Assembly (NCBI GenBank): GCA_964419935.1
Contig: CAYQQJ010000011.1
Location: forward strand, 53,875 to 117,874
Length of the DNA: 64,000 nucleotides
Direction of reading: 5' to 3'
DNA from: CAYQQJ01 sp964419935
GTDB lineage: Bacteria; Pseudomonadota; Gammaproteobacteria; Pseudomonadales; Cellvibrionaceae
Of this stretch, positions 52,083-60,930 are shown piece by piece; the first letter of the stretch is position 1; each line of letters starts with the position of its first letter. Under the pieces are notes generated by a model that was not told the origin of the DNA, did no database searches, and saw only the letters and a program-made list of their open reading frames with translations. A program made the translations under genes and the position numbers.

Positions 52083-55056
52083 TTTTCTGCAGATCGGACT
52101 GGTCTGCCTGATTTATCTGAGCGTTCTATTTGCCATCGCCTACAGCACCGAGAAAGGCTGGGTGCCGGATCGGCTGATTACCCATCCGGTGGTTTATATT
52201 CTGTCTCTGGGCATTTTTGCCAGCGCCTGGTCTTTTTACGGGGTGGTCGATCTGGCCAAGCGCTATGGCTACGGTGCGCTCACCTATTATTTGGGCACCG
52301 GCGCGCTGTTTCTGTTTGCGCCCATTGCATTGAAGCCCCTGATCGAACTGGCGCGCCGCTTTCAGATCACCTCCATGGCAGACCTGTTGGTCTTCCGCTA
52401 TCACAGCCTGCCGGTGGGCGGTGCCATTACTCTGTGCATGCTGCTGGCCATGTTGCCATTGCTCGCCCTGCAGATCCAGGCCGTCGCGGATACCATCCAC
52501 CTGGTGACCAATACCCCCGAGACCTACCTGGACGGCAAGGCCGCCTACTTCGGCACCCGGGAAGCCGCTGCCCTGGTTTACTGCTGCGCTATTATTCTGT
52601 TCGCCATGATGTTCGGCTCCAACCGCGAGCATCACAAGGGGCTGATCACTGCCATGGCTTTCGAGTCCCTGATCAAGCTCTTCGGTTTGCTGGCTGTCGG
52701 AACCTACGTTCTAGTGAAAGTTTTTGGCGGCATGACCGGGCTGGATGAGTGGCTTGCGGCAAACCCTCAATACCTGGAGGCCTTGCAAAGTCCCATTCGG
52801 GAAGGCTCCAGCCATACCTTGCCATTGGTTTTCATCGCCACGGCCGTGGCCATGCCCCATATTTTCCATATCACTGTGGTGGAAAACCCCACCAAACATG
52901 CCAGCAGCACTGTCAGCTGGGCCTTCCCGCTATTTCTGCTACTGATGGCGCTGCCTATATTTCCGCTGCTGTGGGCCGGCTTTGCCCTGGATATCGCGAC
53001 GCCGGCCGTGTATTTCCCACTGGCGGTACCGCTTGCCTCCGGTAGCAGCCTGATGTCGGTGATTGCCTTTGTCGGCGGTTTGTCCGCGGCCACCGGTGCC
53101 ATGATCGCCATCGCCCTGGCGATGTCCACCATGGTGCTCAACCACTGGATACTACCGGCCACACCCTTTGGCACCAAGGCAGATATCTACCGCCAACTGG
53201 TATGGATGCGCCGCGTCCTGGTGGCCGCAGTCGTGCTCGCGGGATACCTGTTTTATATTGTCCTGAACAATCGTTTCAATCTCACGGATCTTGCTCTGGC
53301 GGCCTTTATCGGAACCCTGCAATTTCTGCCGGGTATTATTGCCGTAGCGCACTGGTCCCGCGGCAACCGGCGCGGATTGCTGGCAGGCTTGATGATCGGC
53401 ATGAGCATCTGGCTGTTCGGTATGCTGGTGCCAATGCTGGGCAATATTACCCACTACACCGCCTTCGGTTTGCTCGAACCCTTCGCCGTGGGTCCCAACC
53501 AGTGGAGTCAGATAACCCTGTGGTCACTGGGCCTGAACACGGTGGCCTTCGTCTGGGCATCGCTCTTTTTCAAGCAATCCGACGAGGAGCGCTACAGCGC
53601 CGAGCTGTGTGCCGAAGATGAGTTGAGTCACCCCATTCGCCTGGCACTGGACGTGCGTTCGCCGGATGAAATCGTCGAGCGTCTGAGCAGCCGAATCGGC
53701 GCGTCGACCGCCCGCACCGAAGTCAACCGCGCGCTCACTACCCTTGGCCTCAACCCCAATGAGAGCCGGCCCTATGCCCTGCGCCGGTTGCGCGACGAAA
53801 TCGAAGCCAACTTGTCGAGCCTGATGGGCATGTCGATGGCCAGCGAAATCCTCGACCGCCTGATTCCCTACAAAGTCCCCGAATCCCACAGCGCTACCGA
53901 TATCAATCTGATAGAAAGCCGCCTGACGCAGGTGCGCACCCAGCTCACCGGCCTCGCCGCCGAGCTCAACAACCTGCGCCTGTACCACCGGCGAACCCTG
54001 GAGGAGCTGCCCCTGGCGACCTGCTCGATTGGCGAGGACATGGAAATCCTCATGTGGAACAGCGCCATGGAGAACCTGACCGGCATTGACAGCGATGCGG
54101 TCACAGGCTCCCATCTGCAGGACGTGGCCGCGCCCTGGGGAGAGCTGTTGAGTTCGTTCTCGGCTTCGCGCAAGCCCCATTTTTATAAGCGTCAAATCCT
54201 GTTGAATGAGCGGCCTCACTGGATCACGCTGCACAAAGCCACCATCCAGTCGTCATTCGCCCACCGGATTGACGGGCAGGTGATTCTTCTGGAAGACGTC
54301 ACCGAGCTGCAAATGCTCGAGCAGGAACTTGTACACAGTGAACGGCTGGCGTCGGTTGGACGCCTGGCTGCGGGAGTCGCCCACGAAATAGGCAACCCGG
54401 TCACCGGCATCGCCTGCCTTGCCCAGAACATGCGTTACGAGACCGATGACCCCGAGTTACTGGAGACGGCGGACCATATTCTGTCGCAAACCGATCGTGT
54501 CAGCCGCATCGTGCAATCACTGGTCAGCTTTTCCCATTCAGGCCAGCAGTCCCAGGACAAATTCGAAATGATCAACTTACACGAATGCGCCCAGGAAGCG
54601 ATCAACCTGCTGGCCCTCCAGCGGGAAAAGCACCAGGTGGAATACGTGAATCAGTTGAGCGAGGACTTGCAGGCTGTGGGGGACTCCCAACGCTTGATCC
54701 AGGTGTTTATCAACCTCCTGTCCAATGCCCGGGACGCGAGCCCAAGTGGCAGCCGGGTGATTATCGATGGCACCGAAGGGGACAAAAGTGTTACCTTCAG
54801 TGTTACCGATCAGGGATCGGGTATTTCGGCGGCCCACATGGAGCGCATCCTGGAACCCTTCTTTACCACCAAGGAGCCAGGAGAGGGCACAGGCCTGGGA
54901 TTGGCCATGGTTTACAGCATTGTAGAGGATCACAAAGGGGACCTGAGCATCAACAGCCCGGTCGATCCGGACACAGGACGTGGCACGCAATTCGTTATTC
55001 GCCTACCCAAAGACTCACTGCGGCTTGAAAGTCGCGGCACTTCGGGTAACACTTAG
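52072..55056 (+). CDS. cbrA: Sensor histidine kinase CbrA
   Basis: 994 residues from the ATG at 52072. The longer frame to 51934 lies inside cbrX in another frame. The N-terminal half is a sodium/solute-symporter-like (SLC5) module of about 13 helices. A PAS domain follows (about 640-740). Then comes a HisKA domain with the phospho-accepting His in AGVAHEIGNPVTGIA (near 768), and a HATPase domain with INLLSNARDASPSG and GTGLGLAMVYSIV. In Pseudomonas CbrA-CbrB controls carbon/nitrogen balance and drives CrcZ transcription. Gene order and the downstream RNA support the same job here. Confidence 0.95.
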   Translation: MTFSFLQIGLVCLIYLSVLFAIAYSTEKGWVPDRLITHPVVYILSLGIFASAWSFYGVVDLAKRYGYGALTYYLGTGALFLFAPIALKPLIELARRFQITSMADLLVFRYHSLPVGGAITLCMLLAMLPLLALQIQAVADTIHLVTNTPETYLDGKAAYFGTREAAALVYCCAIILFAMMFGSNREHHKGLITAMAFESLIKLFGLLAVGTYVLVKVFGGMTGLDEWLAANPQYLEALQSPIREGSSHTLPLVFIATAVAMPHIFHITVVENPTKHASSTVSWAFPLFLLLMALPIFPLLWAGFALDIATPAVYFPLAVPLASGSSLMSVIAFVGGLSAATGAMIAIALAMSTMVLNHWILPATPFGTKADIYRQLVWMRRVLVAAVVLAGYLFYIVLNNRFNLTDLALAAFIGTLQFLPGIIAVAHWSRGNRRGLLAGLMIGMSIWLFGMLVPMLGNITHYTAFGLLEPFAVGPNQWSQITLWSLGLNTVAFVWASLFFKQSDEERYSAELCAEDELSHPIRLALDVRSPDEIVERLSSRIGASTARTEVNRALTTLGLNPNESRPYALRRLRDEIEANLSSLMGMSMASEILDRLIPYKVPESHSATDINLIESRLTQVRTQLTGLAAELNNLRLYHRRTLEELPLATCSIGEDMEILMWNSAMENLTGIDSDAVTGSHLQDVAAPWGELLSSFSASRKPHFYKRQILLNERPHWITLHKATIQSSFAHRIDGQVILLEDVTELQMLEQELVHSERLASVGRLAAGVAHEIGNPVTGIACLAQNMRYETDDPELLETADHILSQTDRVSRIVQSLVSFSHSGQQSQDKFEMINLHECAQEAINLLALQREKHQVEYVNQLSEDLQAVGDSQRLIQVFINLLSNARDASPSGSRVIIDGTEGDKSVTFSVTDQGSGISAAHMERILEPFFTTKEPGEGTGLGLAMVYSIVEDHKGDLSINSPVDPDTGRGTQFVIRLPKDSLRLESRGTSGNT

Positions 55057-55085
55057 CTTCTAAGTTGAGCAGCCGTAAGTTTATT

Positions 55086-56501
55086 ATGAGCAAAATCCTG
55101 ATCGTAGAAGACGAAGTTATCATCCGCACGGCGCTGCGCAAGTTACTGGTGCGCAACAAACACGACGTGAAGGAAGCCGCTTCGGTGAAGGAGGCACTCA
55201 GCAAGCACAAACTCGACAGTTTTAACCTGATTATCAGCGACCTGCGCCTTCCCGGCGCCCCCGGCACTGATCTGATCCAGCTGGCCGGTGACGTCCCGGT
55301 GTTGATCATGACCAGCTACGCCAGCCTGCGCTCAGCGGTGGATTCCATGCGAATGGGCGCCGTTGACTACATCGCCAAACCCTTCGACCACGATGAAATG
55401 CTCACCGCCGTGAAACGCATCATCGGCAAATCCGAGAAAAACGCCGCGGCGCATCGCAAGACCGGCATCCCCCAGGACATCAGCGTTGAAGGCATGATTG
55501 GTACATCGGCCGCAATGAAAGAGGTGTACAACAAAATCCATCGGGTGGCGCCAACCAATGCCACCGTTTTGGTTCTGGGTGAAACCGGGACCGGCAAAGA
55601 GCTGGTGGCGCGGGCCATGCACCAGGAGAGCCCCCGGGCAGCTCAACCGCTGGTTTCCGTGAACTGCGCAGCGATTCCCGACACATTGATTGAAGCTGAA
55701 CTGTTTGGACACGAGAAAGGTGCATTCACCGGCGCAGCAAGCAACCGTGAGGGCCTGGTAGCGGCTGCCGACGGCGGAACCCTGTTCCTGGATGAGATTG
55801 GCGAATTGCCGCTGGAGGCCCAGGCACGTCTGTTACGGGTGCTGCAGGAAGGCGAGGTACGGCCTATTGGTGCCGTAGAATCCCGCAAGGTGGACGTACG
55901 TCTGGTCGCAGCCACACACCGGGACCTGGCCAAGCTGGCACGGGAAGGACGTTTCCGTGAAGACCTGTATTATCGCGTCAACGTGGTGCAACTCAAGCTG
56001 CCGCCGCTGCGCGAACGCGGCAAAGACATTCTTGCCCTGGCCGAAACCTTCGTCAAACGCTATTGCGCGGAACTCGGCAAGCCGCCACTGGGGCTGTCAC
56101 CCGAAGCGGTGCAGGCGATTACCACTTACACATGGCCGGGTAACATCCGCGAACTGGAGAATGCCATTCAGCGCGCGGTGATTCTCTGTGAGAACGATAC
56201 GGAGATCGGCTATCAGCAACTCTCCATCGATCTCGACCTGGTGCGGGTGGACCTCAACGACGAACACGACAACTCCCCCCGCCCCAAAGGCAATCGGCCG
56301 CCGGTAGATCCCAATGAGGATTTGTCGCTGGAGGATTATTTTCAGCGCTTTGTGCTGGAACATCAGGACAGCATGAGCGAAACGGAACTGGCGCGGAAAC
56401 TGGGCGTGAGCCGCAAATGCCTGTGGGAAAGACGCCAGCGCCTGGGCATTCCCCGCACCAAGCCGACCCAGGTCAGCAGCTCCAAAAGTCAAAGCCACTA
56501 G
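55086..56501 (+). CDS. cbrB: NtrC-family response regulator CbrB
   Basis: 471 residues from the ATG at 55086. A receiver domain with the phospho-acceptor Asp in LIISDLRLPG (near 52). A sigma-54 AAA+ domain has Walker A GETGTGKE (near 165), the sigma-54-contacting GAFTGA (near 213) and Walker B GGTLFLDEIGE. A Fis-type helix-turn-helix (SETELARKLGVSRKCLWERR) is at the C-terminus. It should activate sigma-54 promoters, and such a promoter lies 359 bases past its stop. It starts 29 bases after cbrA. Confidence 0.96.
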   Translation: MSKILIVEDEVIIRTALRKLLVRNKHDVKEAASVKEALSKHKLDSFNLIISDLRLPGAPGTDLIQLAGDVPVLIMTSYASLRSAVDSMRMGAVDYIAKPFDHDEMLTAVKRIIGKSEKNAAAHRKTGIPQDISVEGMIGTSAAMKEVYNKIHRVAPTNATVLVLGETGTGKELVARAMHQESPRAAQPLVSVNCAAIPDTLIEAELFGHEKGAFTGAASNREGLVAAADGGTLFLDEIGELPLEAQARLLRVLQEGEVRPIGAVESRKVDVRLVAATHRDLAKLAREGRFREDLYYRVNVVQLKLPPLRERGKDILALAETFVKRYCAELGKPPLGLSPEAVQAITTYTWPGNIRELENAIQRAVILCENDTEIGYQQLSIDLDLVRVDLNDEHDNSPRPKGNRPPVDPNEDLSLEDYFQRFVLEHQDSMSETELARKLGVSRKCLWERRQRLGIPRTKPTQVSSSKSQSH

Positions 56502-56555
56502 GCTGTTCGCGTCCGGTGCGGACTACCGCGATCAGCCCCCTCACGTCAAAAACCC

Positions 56556-56718
56556 AGGAGTTTGCGCGGTAGAAATGTCCGTCGCGAGAAAGTGGCACAA
56601 CGAGGTCATTTTTTTGGTCATTTGAGGCGCATAGTGGTTCTATGCAACAAAAATGAGCGAGAAAATGAACCGTTGTGGCGCTTTCGCAGTAGGATAATTT
56701 TCTACCGCGCAAACTCCT
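56556..56718. mobile_element. MITE-like long palindrome, 163 bp
   Basis: Ends AGGAGTTTGCGCGGTAGAAA and TTTCTACCGCGCAAACTCCT are perfect inverted repeats. Pairing continues inward in imperfect form (GTGGCACAACG with CGTTGTGGCGC, and GTCATTTT with AAAATGA) to an apical GCATAGTGGTTCTATGC hairpin. No coding capacity. It lies between cbrB and the activator site of the CrcZ-like RNA, 19 bases before that site. Confidence 0.85.
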
Positions 56719-56736
56719 ACCTAACTCAAACCCAAC

Positions 56737-56763
56737 TGTTACTCATTTGATACCGATGTAACA
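56737..56763 (+). promoter_or_regulatory. Predicted CbrB activator site
   Basis: TGTTAC, 15 bases, GTAACA: a perfect dyad of the type described for CbrB upstream of crcZ and crcY in Pseudomonas. It lies about 110 bases before the -24/-12 promoter, a normal distance for a sigma-54 enhancer. A further half-site TGTAACA occurs at 56826-56832. Confidence 0.8.
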
Positions 56764-56859
56764 ACCCTCGGCACATAAAGTAACGATTATAAATAGCTAA
56801 ACCTAATAAAACTCTTTCCGAAAAATGTAACATACTGATTTGAAAGCATTTTCCACTTC

Positions 56860-56875
56860 TGGCACAGGGCCTGCA
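56860..56875 (+). promoter_or_regulatory. Sigma-54 (RpoN) promoter
   Basis: TGGCACAGGGCCTGCA: GG and GC are at the correct 10-base separation, and both boxes match the -24 (TGGCAC) and -12 (YTGCA) consensus. Transcription is expected to start about 12 bases after the GC, near 56887. Confidence 0.88.
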
Positions 56876-56886
56876 TTGTATTATCT

Positions 56887-57175
56887 ACAATAAAAACAAC
56901 AAATAATAAGAAAAAACATATCAAAATAAGAACAAGAAATAATAATCAGAAAAGTTACGAAGAATAACAACAACAAACAATAAAACGGGATAGCACAGTA
57001 AAACAATAAGGATTTATACGTGTAGCTGGCTTGTGTAACTGGGAAAAGCTAGCTGAGAAGCTAAGCACATATTGGACAAGGACTTGTCCTGTTAGGCACA
57101 AGCGATAACAACAACAGCGGCGATAAATCGATAAGAGCACAGATTAAGACGGGGAAGCCTTGGCTTCCCCGTTTT
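56887..57175 (+). ncRNA. crcZ: CrcZ-like small regulatory RNA (Hfq/Crc decoy)
   Basis: About 290 nt between a sigma-54 promoter and a strong terminator, in the place that crcZ has in Pseudomonas (cbrB-crcZ-pcnB). The 5' half is poor in G and C and carries A-rich AAYAAYAA-type clusters. Clusters lie at 56889-56910, 56931-56946, 56963-56986 and 57000-57010. A fifth, ATAACAACAAC, is at 57105-57115. Such CA motifs bind Hfq on its distal face together with Crc. A hairpin GGACAAG-GA-CTTGTCC is at 57074-57089. No open frame fits. By analogy, it would titrate Hfq/Crc and relieve catabolite repression when CbrAB is active. The exact 5' end is inferred. Confidence 0.82.
57149..57175 (+). terminator. 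Terminator of the CrcZ-like RNA
   Basis: ACGGGGAAGCC-TT-GGCTTCCCCGT followed by a T-run: an 11-bp stem with strong GC pairing. Confidence 0.92.
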
Positions 57176-57382
57176 TCGTTGTGTGGCAAAATCTCCCGCA
57201 TATCGCCACAGCCTTACCTGCCGACCGGGCCTCCCCAACGGGAGGTGGGGCATTTGCCTACCTTGGCACCCGTGGTAAACTCTCCCTTTTGTGGCTGCAC
57301 AGCAGGCACGCAACGAGCCACTCGTCATCTCTATTCGTGTCAGTGACATCGATCAACGTAATCTCACTAGTCTGACTCATTT

Positions 57383-58726
57383 ATGCTAAACCGGCTTCGA
57401 AAGCTATTTGGGACCCATAAAGTGGAAGTGATCCCGCAGGTTATCCCGGCCAATGATCATCAAATTTCTCGCCGACAAGTCAGTCATGGCGCACTGAAAG
57501 TCATCGATCGCCTGCAACAGGAAGGTTTCGAGGCATTTTTAGTCGGCGGCGGCGTGCGCGATACCATGCTCGGCGGCAAACCCAAGGATTTTGACGTGGC
57601 CACTGATGCCACCCCGGAACAAGTGGTCGGGATTTTTCGCAATGGCCGCCTCATCGGCCGCCGCTTTCAGATCGTCCACGTGCGTTTCGGGCGAGAGATT
57701 ATCGAGGTTACCACGTTCCGCGACCACCACGAGGCCGCCAGCGGCAGCGGTCAGGCATCGCAGTCCGCTCAGGGTTTGCTGTTGCGGGATAATGTCTACG
57801 GCGACATCCAATCCGATGCCATCAGGCGTGACTTTACCGTCAATGCGCTCTATTACGACCCGGTAAGCGAGGAGTTGTACGACTTTGTTCAGGGCGTAAA
57901 AGATCTTGACGACCGCGTCTTGCGCATTATTGGCAACGCCAGCGACCGCTACAAGGAAGATCCGGTGCGCATGCTGCGTGCAGTGCGCTTCAGCGCTAAG
58001 CTGGGGTTCGACTTAGCGAACAAGACCGAGGCACCGCTACGCAGCATGGGAGAGCTCCTCTCTCACGTGCCCCCGGCGCGCCTGTTCGAGGAAGTTCTCA
58101 AGCTGTTCATGAACGGTTCCGCTACCGCCTCTTTTGGTTTGCTGCAAGAGTACAACCTGTTGCGCTACCTGTTCCCGGGCACGGCCAAGGCCTTGAGCAA
58201 CGGTCGGGAGGTAGACCAGCTGCTGGTCAATCAGGCGCTGTTGAATACCGATACTCGCGTGCGTCAGGACAAACGCGTCACTCCCGCTTTCCTGTACGCG
58301 GCCCTGCTGTGGCCACAGGTGTCCGCCGCCATGGCGTTTTACATGAAAGAACAAAATATGAGTGCTCAGGATGCGCTCCAGCAAGCATCCCAGGAAGCCA
58401 TCAACCAGCAATTGCGCCACACCTCGATTCCTAAACGCTTTCTCATTCCCATGCGGGAGATCTGGGTTCTGCAGCTGCGTCTGCCCCGGCGTGAGGGAAG
58501 ACGGGCCTTCGTGCTGGTCGAACACGCGCGCTTTCGCGCCGCCTATGACTTTTTATTACTGCGCGAGGACGCCGGCGAGGAACTTCAAGGTCTGGGAATG
58601 TGGTGGACCCGCTTCCAAACTGCCGATGAAACCGAGCGCGAAAATATGGTTCAGCAGCTTGGCAGCAGTGGTGGTCCCCGTCGCTCTCGCCGCAGACCCC
58701 GCCGCAAAGCACCGAATAAAGAATGA
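57383..58726 (+). CDS. pcnB: Poly(A) polymerase I
   Basis: 447 residues. Adds 3' poly(A) tails that send RNAs to decay. Nucleotidyltransferase head with LVGGGVRDTMLGGKPKDFDV (catalytic Asp pair near 70-75) and RRDFTVNALYYDP. The neck and body domains follow, and the C-terminus is rich in Arg/Lys (PRRSRRRPRRKAP) for RNA binding. The stop overlaps folK as ATGA. In its usual location after the crcZ region. Confidence 0.96.
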   Translation: MLNRLRKLFGTHKVEVIPQVIPANDHQISRRQVSHGALKVIDRLQQEGFEAFLVGGGVRDTMLGGKPKDFDVATDATPEQVVGIFRNGRLIGRRFQIVHVRFGREIIEVTTFRDHHEAASGSGQASQSAQGLLLRDNVYGDIQSDAIRRDFTVNALYYDPVSEELYDFVQGVKDLDDRVLRIIGNASDRYKEDPVRMLRAVRFSAKLGFDLANKTEAPLRSMGELLSHVPPARLFEEVLKLFMNGSATASFGLLQEYNLLRYLFPGTAKALSNGREVDQLLVNQALLNTDTRVRQDKRVTPAFLYAALLWPQVSAAMAFYMKEQNMSAQDALQQASQEAINQQLRHTSIPKRFLIPMREIWVLQLRLPRREGRRAFVLVEHARFRAAYDFLLLREDAGEELQGLGMWWTRFQTADETERENMVQQLGSSGGPRRSRRRPRRKAPNKE

Positions 58727-59247
58727 CACCGGATTTGACAACAGAAAGAACCTACATCGGTTTAGGCAGCAATCTGGACGACCCACTAAGCCAGGTGCAA
58801 ACCGCCGTGAGCGAACTGGCAGCGCTGCCTGATTGCACCCTTATCGTCCAGTCACCATGGTACCGCTCGGTTGCGATCGGGCCAGGAGACCAGCCAGATT
58901 ACATCAACGGCGTCGTCTGCCTGGACACGACATTGTCAGCCGAAACACTGCTGGATGCGCTGCAGGCCATCGAGTCAGACCACAACCGCATACGGGATCA
59001 GCGCTGGGGACCGCGCACGCTCGATTTGGATATTCTGCTTTACGGCGACCAGGTGATCGACACGCCACGGTTGCAAATACCCCACTGCTGGCTGACGCGA
59101 CGCAACTTTGTCATCCTGCCGCTGGCGGACATTGCGCCTGAACTGACGCTACCTGATGGCACCAGTTTGGCTTCGAGAGTACTCAATATCAGCCGCGAAG
59201 ATATTGCGCGGCTTGATCAACAAGACGTAGCAGAAAGCGGTAAATAA
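58723..59247 (+). CDS. folK: 6-hydroxymethyl-7,8-dihydropterin pyrophosphokinase
   Basis: 174 residues. Transfers pyrophosphate from ATP in folate synthesis. TYIGLGSNLDDP is the start motif, and DQRWGPRTLDLDILLYGD has the catalytic Arg and Asp residues. The ATG overlaps the pcnB stop by 4 bases. Confidence 0.96.
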   Translation: MTPDLTTERTYIGLGSNLDDPLSQVQTAVSELAALPDCTLIVQSPWYRSVAIGPGDQPDYINGVVCLDTTLSAETLLDALQAIESDHNRIRDQRWGPRTLDLDILLYGDQVIDTPRLQIPHCWLTRRNFVILPLADIAPELTLPDGTSLASRVLNISREDIARLDQQDVAESGK

Positions 59248-59293
59248 GAGTAGCGACCAACCTCGTCGCAATTATCAGGAGGCTGTCGGACTT

Positions 59294-60010
59294 ATGACTG
59301 ACAGGCTCCTCCACAACTTTGGGGAGACGGCATTGGCACCGCAAGAATGGCAGCTGGATCTTAATGGCCGTGAACTACCGCGATTTATCGCCGTAGAAGG
59401 CCCGATCGGCGTGGGCAAGACATCATTGACCAAGCAATTGGCGCAAACCTTCGGATATGACAGCTTGCTCGAACGCGCGGAGGACAACCCGTTCCTGGAA
59501 CGTTTTTACAGTAATCAGCGCAATGCCGCGCTGGCCACGCAGCTCTTCTTTCTGTTCCAGCGTATGCAGCAGCTGAACGAGCTGCACCAGAGCGATATGT
59601 TCGCACCGGTGCGGGTAGCGGATTTCCTGATTGACAAGGATCAGTTGTTTGCCGAAGTGACTCTCGACGCCGACGAACTCCAGCTCTACCTCCAGGTGTT
59701 CAACCATTTGACCATCGACGCCCCGACGCCGGATCTGGTGGTCTACCTGCAGGCTCCCGCGAGCACGCTGCTGGAGCGCATCCAGAAGCGCGGTGTTCCG
59801 GCGGAACAAAACATCAGTGCGGACTATCTTCATCTGCTTAACGATGCCTATACCCGCTTTTTCCACTACTACGATGCTGCGCCGCTGTTAATTGTGAATG
59901 CGGCGGACATTGATTGGGTCAACAACCCCACGGATTACCGCAACCTGGTGGACTATATGCTTACCATCCGCAGCGGCCGTCACTATTACAACCCGAAAGC
60001 TTCTCTCTGA
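59294..60010 (+). CDS. Deoxynucleoside kinase family protein
   Basis: 238 residues. The P-loop is EGPIGVGKTSL (near 36-44). ERAEDNPFLERFY, VADFLIDKDQLFAE (the DRS-like region) and YLQAPASTLLERIQKRG (lid Arg) follow the dNK/dGK family pattern. It would phosphorylate deoxynucleosides for salvage. The substrate is not predictable. Members of this family between folK and panB are common in gammaproteobacteria. Only 9 bases separate it from panB. Confidence 0.92.
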   Translation: MTDRLLHNFGETALAPQEWQLDLNGRELPRFIAVEGPIGVGKTSLTKQLAQTFGYDSLLERAEDNPFLERFYSNQRNAALATQLFFLFQRMQQLNELHQSDMFAPVRVADFLIDKDQLFAEVTLDADELQLYLQVFNHLTIDAPTPDLVVYLQAPASTLLERIQKRGVPAEQNISADYLHLLNDAYTRFFHYYDAAPLLIVNAADIDWVNNPTDYRNLVDYMLTIRSGRHYYNPKASL

Positions 60011-60019
60011 GGATGACCC

Positions 60020-60838
60020 ATGAGCTATGCCAACACTGAAGCGCTGAGCAAACAGGTCACCATCCGGACCTTGCAGTCACACAAGCAGGATGCCAAAAAA
60101 TTTGCCTCCATCGCACTTTATACTGCGCCTACCGCAGCCATGGCCGAAAAGGCCGGCGTCGAGGTATTGCTCGTGGGCGACAGTTTGGGAATGACGGTAC
60201 TCGGCTATTCCAGCACATTACCGGTGACCATGGAGCACATGATTCATCATGTGGAAGCCGTCAGTCGCAGCAGCAACTTCGCGCTGGTCGTCGCGGACCT
60301 GCCGTTTATGGCCTACGCCACGCCGGAACAAGCCCTGCATAACGCCGCCCGCCTTATGCAAGCGGGCGCACAGATGGTGAAACTCGAAGGCGGGGAATGG
60401 CTGGCGCCGACGGTGCGCATGTTGAGCGAACGGGGTATTCCGGTGTGCGGCCATCTGGGACTGACACCGCAGTCGGTCAACAAATTCGGCGGCTTTCGGG
60501 TTCAGGGCCGACAACAGGATCAAGCGGAAATCATCACTCGCGATGCCCTGGCCCTGGAACAGGCTGGCGCCGATGCCCTGGTTCTTGAATGCGTTCCCCA
60601 CTCGCTAGGGAAGCACATTACCCAAAGCCTGAGCATGCCCACCATCGGGATTGGCGCTGGGGCCGATACCGATGCGCAGGTTCTGGTGATCAATGACTTG
60701 CTCGGTCTAACGGAGCAGCCACCCAAATTTTCCAAAAACTTCCTGCGGGAAACCGGCGACATCGCCGCCGCCATGGCCAAGTACGTGTCTGACGTAAAAG
60801 CCGGCAATTTTCCCGATCAGGAGCACATTTTCAGCTAA
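60020..60838 (+). CDS. panB: 3-methyl-2-oxobutanoate hydroxymethyltransferase
   Basis: 272 residues. Forms ketopantoate on the way to pantothenate and CoA. TIM barrel with VLLVGDSLGMTVLGYSST (metal-binding Asp), MVKLEGGEW and GHLGLTPQSVN. GAGADTDAQVLVINDLLG is near the C-terminus. In many relatives panC follows. Here it does not: ppc is next, after 92 bases with a possible -10 box TAGAAT at 60894-60899. Confidence 0.96.
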   Translation: MSYANTEALSKQVTIRTLQSHKQDAKKFASIALYTAPTAAMAEKAGVEVLLVGDSLGMTVLGYSSTLPVTMEHMIHHVEAVSRSSNFALVVADLPFMAYATPEQALHNAARLMQAGAQMVKLEGGEWLAPTVRMLSERGIPVCGHLGLTPQSVNKFGGFRVQGRQQDQAEIITRDALALEQAGADALVLECVPHSLGKHITQSLSMPTIGIGAGADTDAQVLVINDLLGLTEQPPKFSKNFLRETGDIAAAMAKYVSDVKAGNFPDQEHIFS

Positions 60839-60930
60839 CAGGCGCTTTTAACGCCGGTTCGAGATAGCACTGCCCAGCTCGAGCTTGATAGCGTAGAATA
60901 GCGACCCTCGCCAATTACCGGAGGAAACCG

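Noticed and set aside
56591..56606. TGGCAC inside the 163-bp palindrome as a second sigma-54 promoter
   Set aside because: No GC dinucleotide at the -12 position. The match is only to the -24 box and is part of an inverted repeat.
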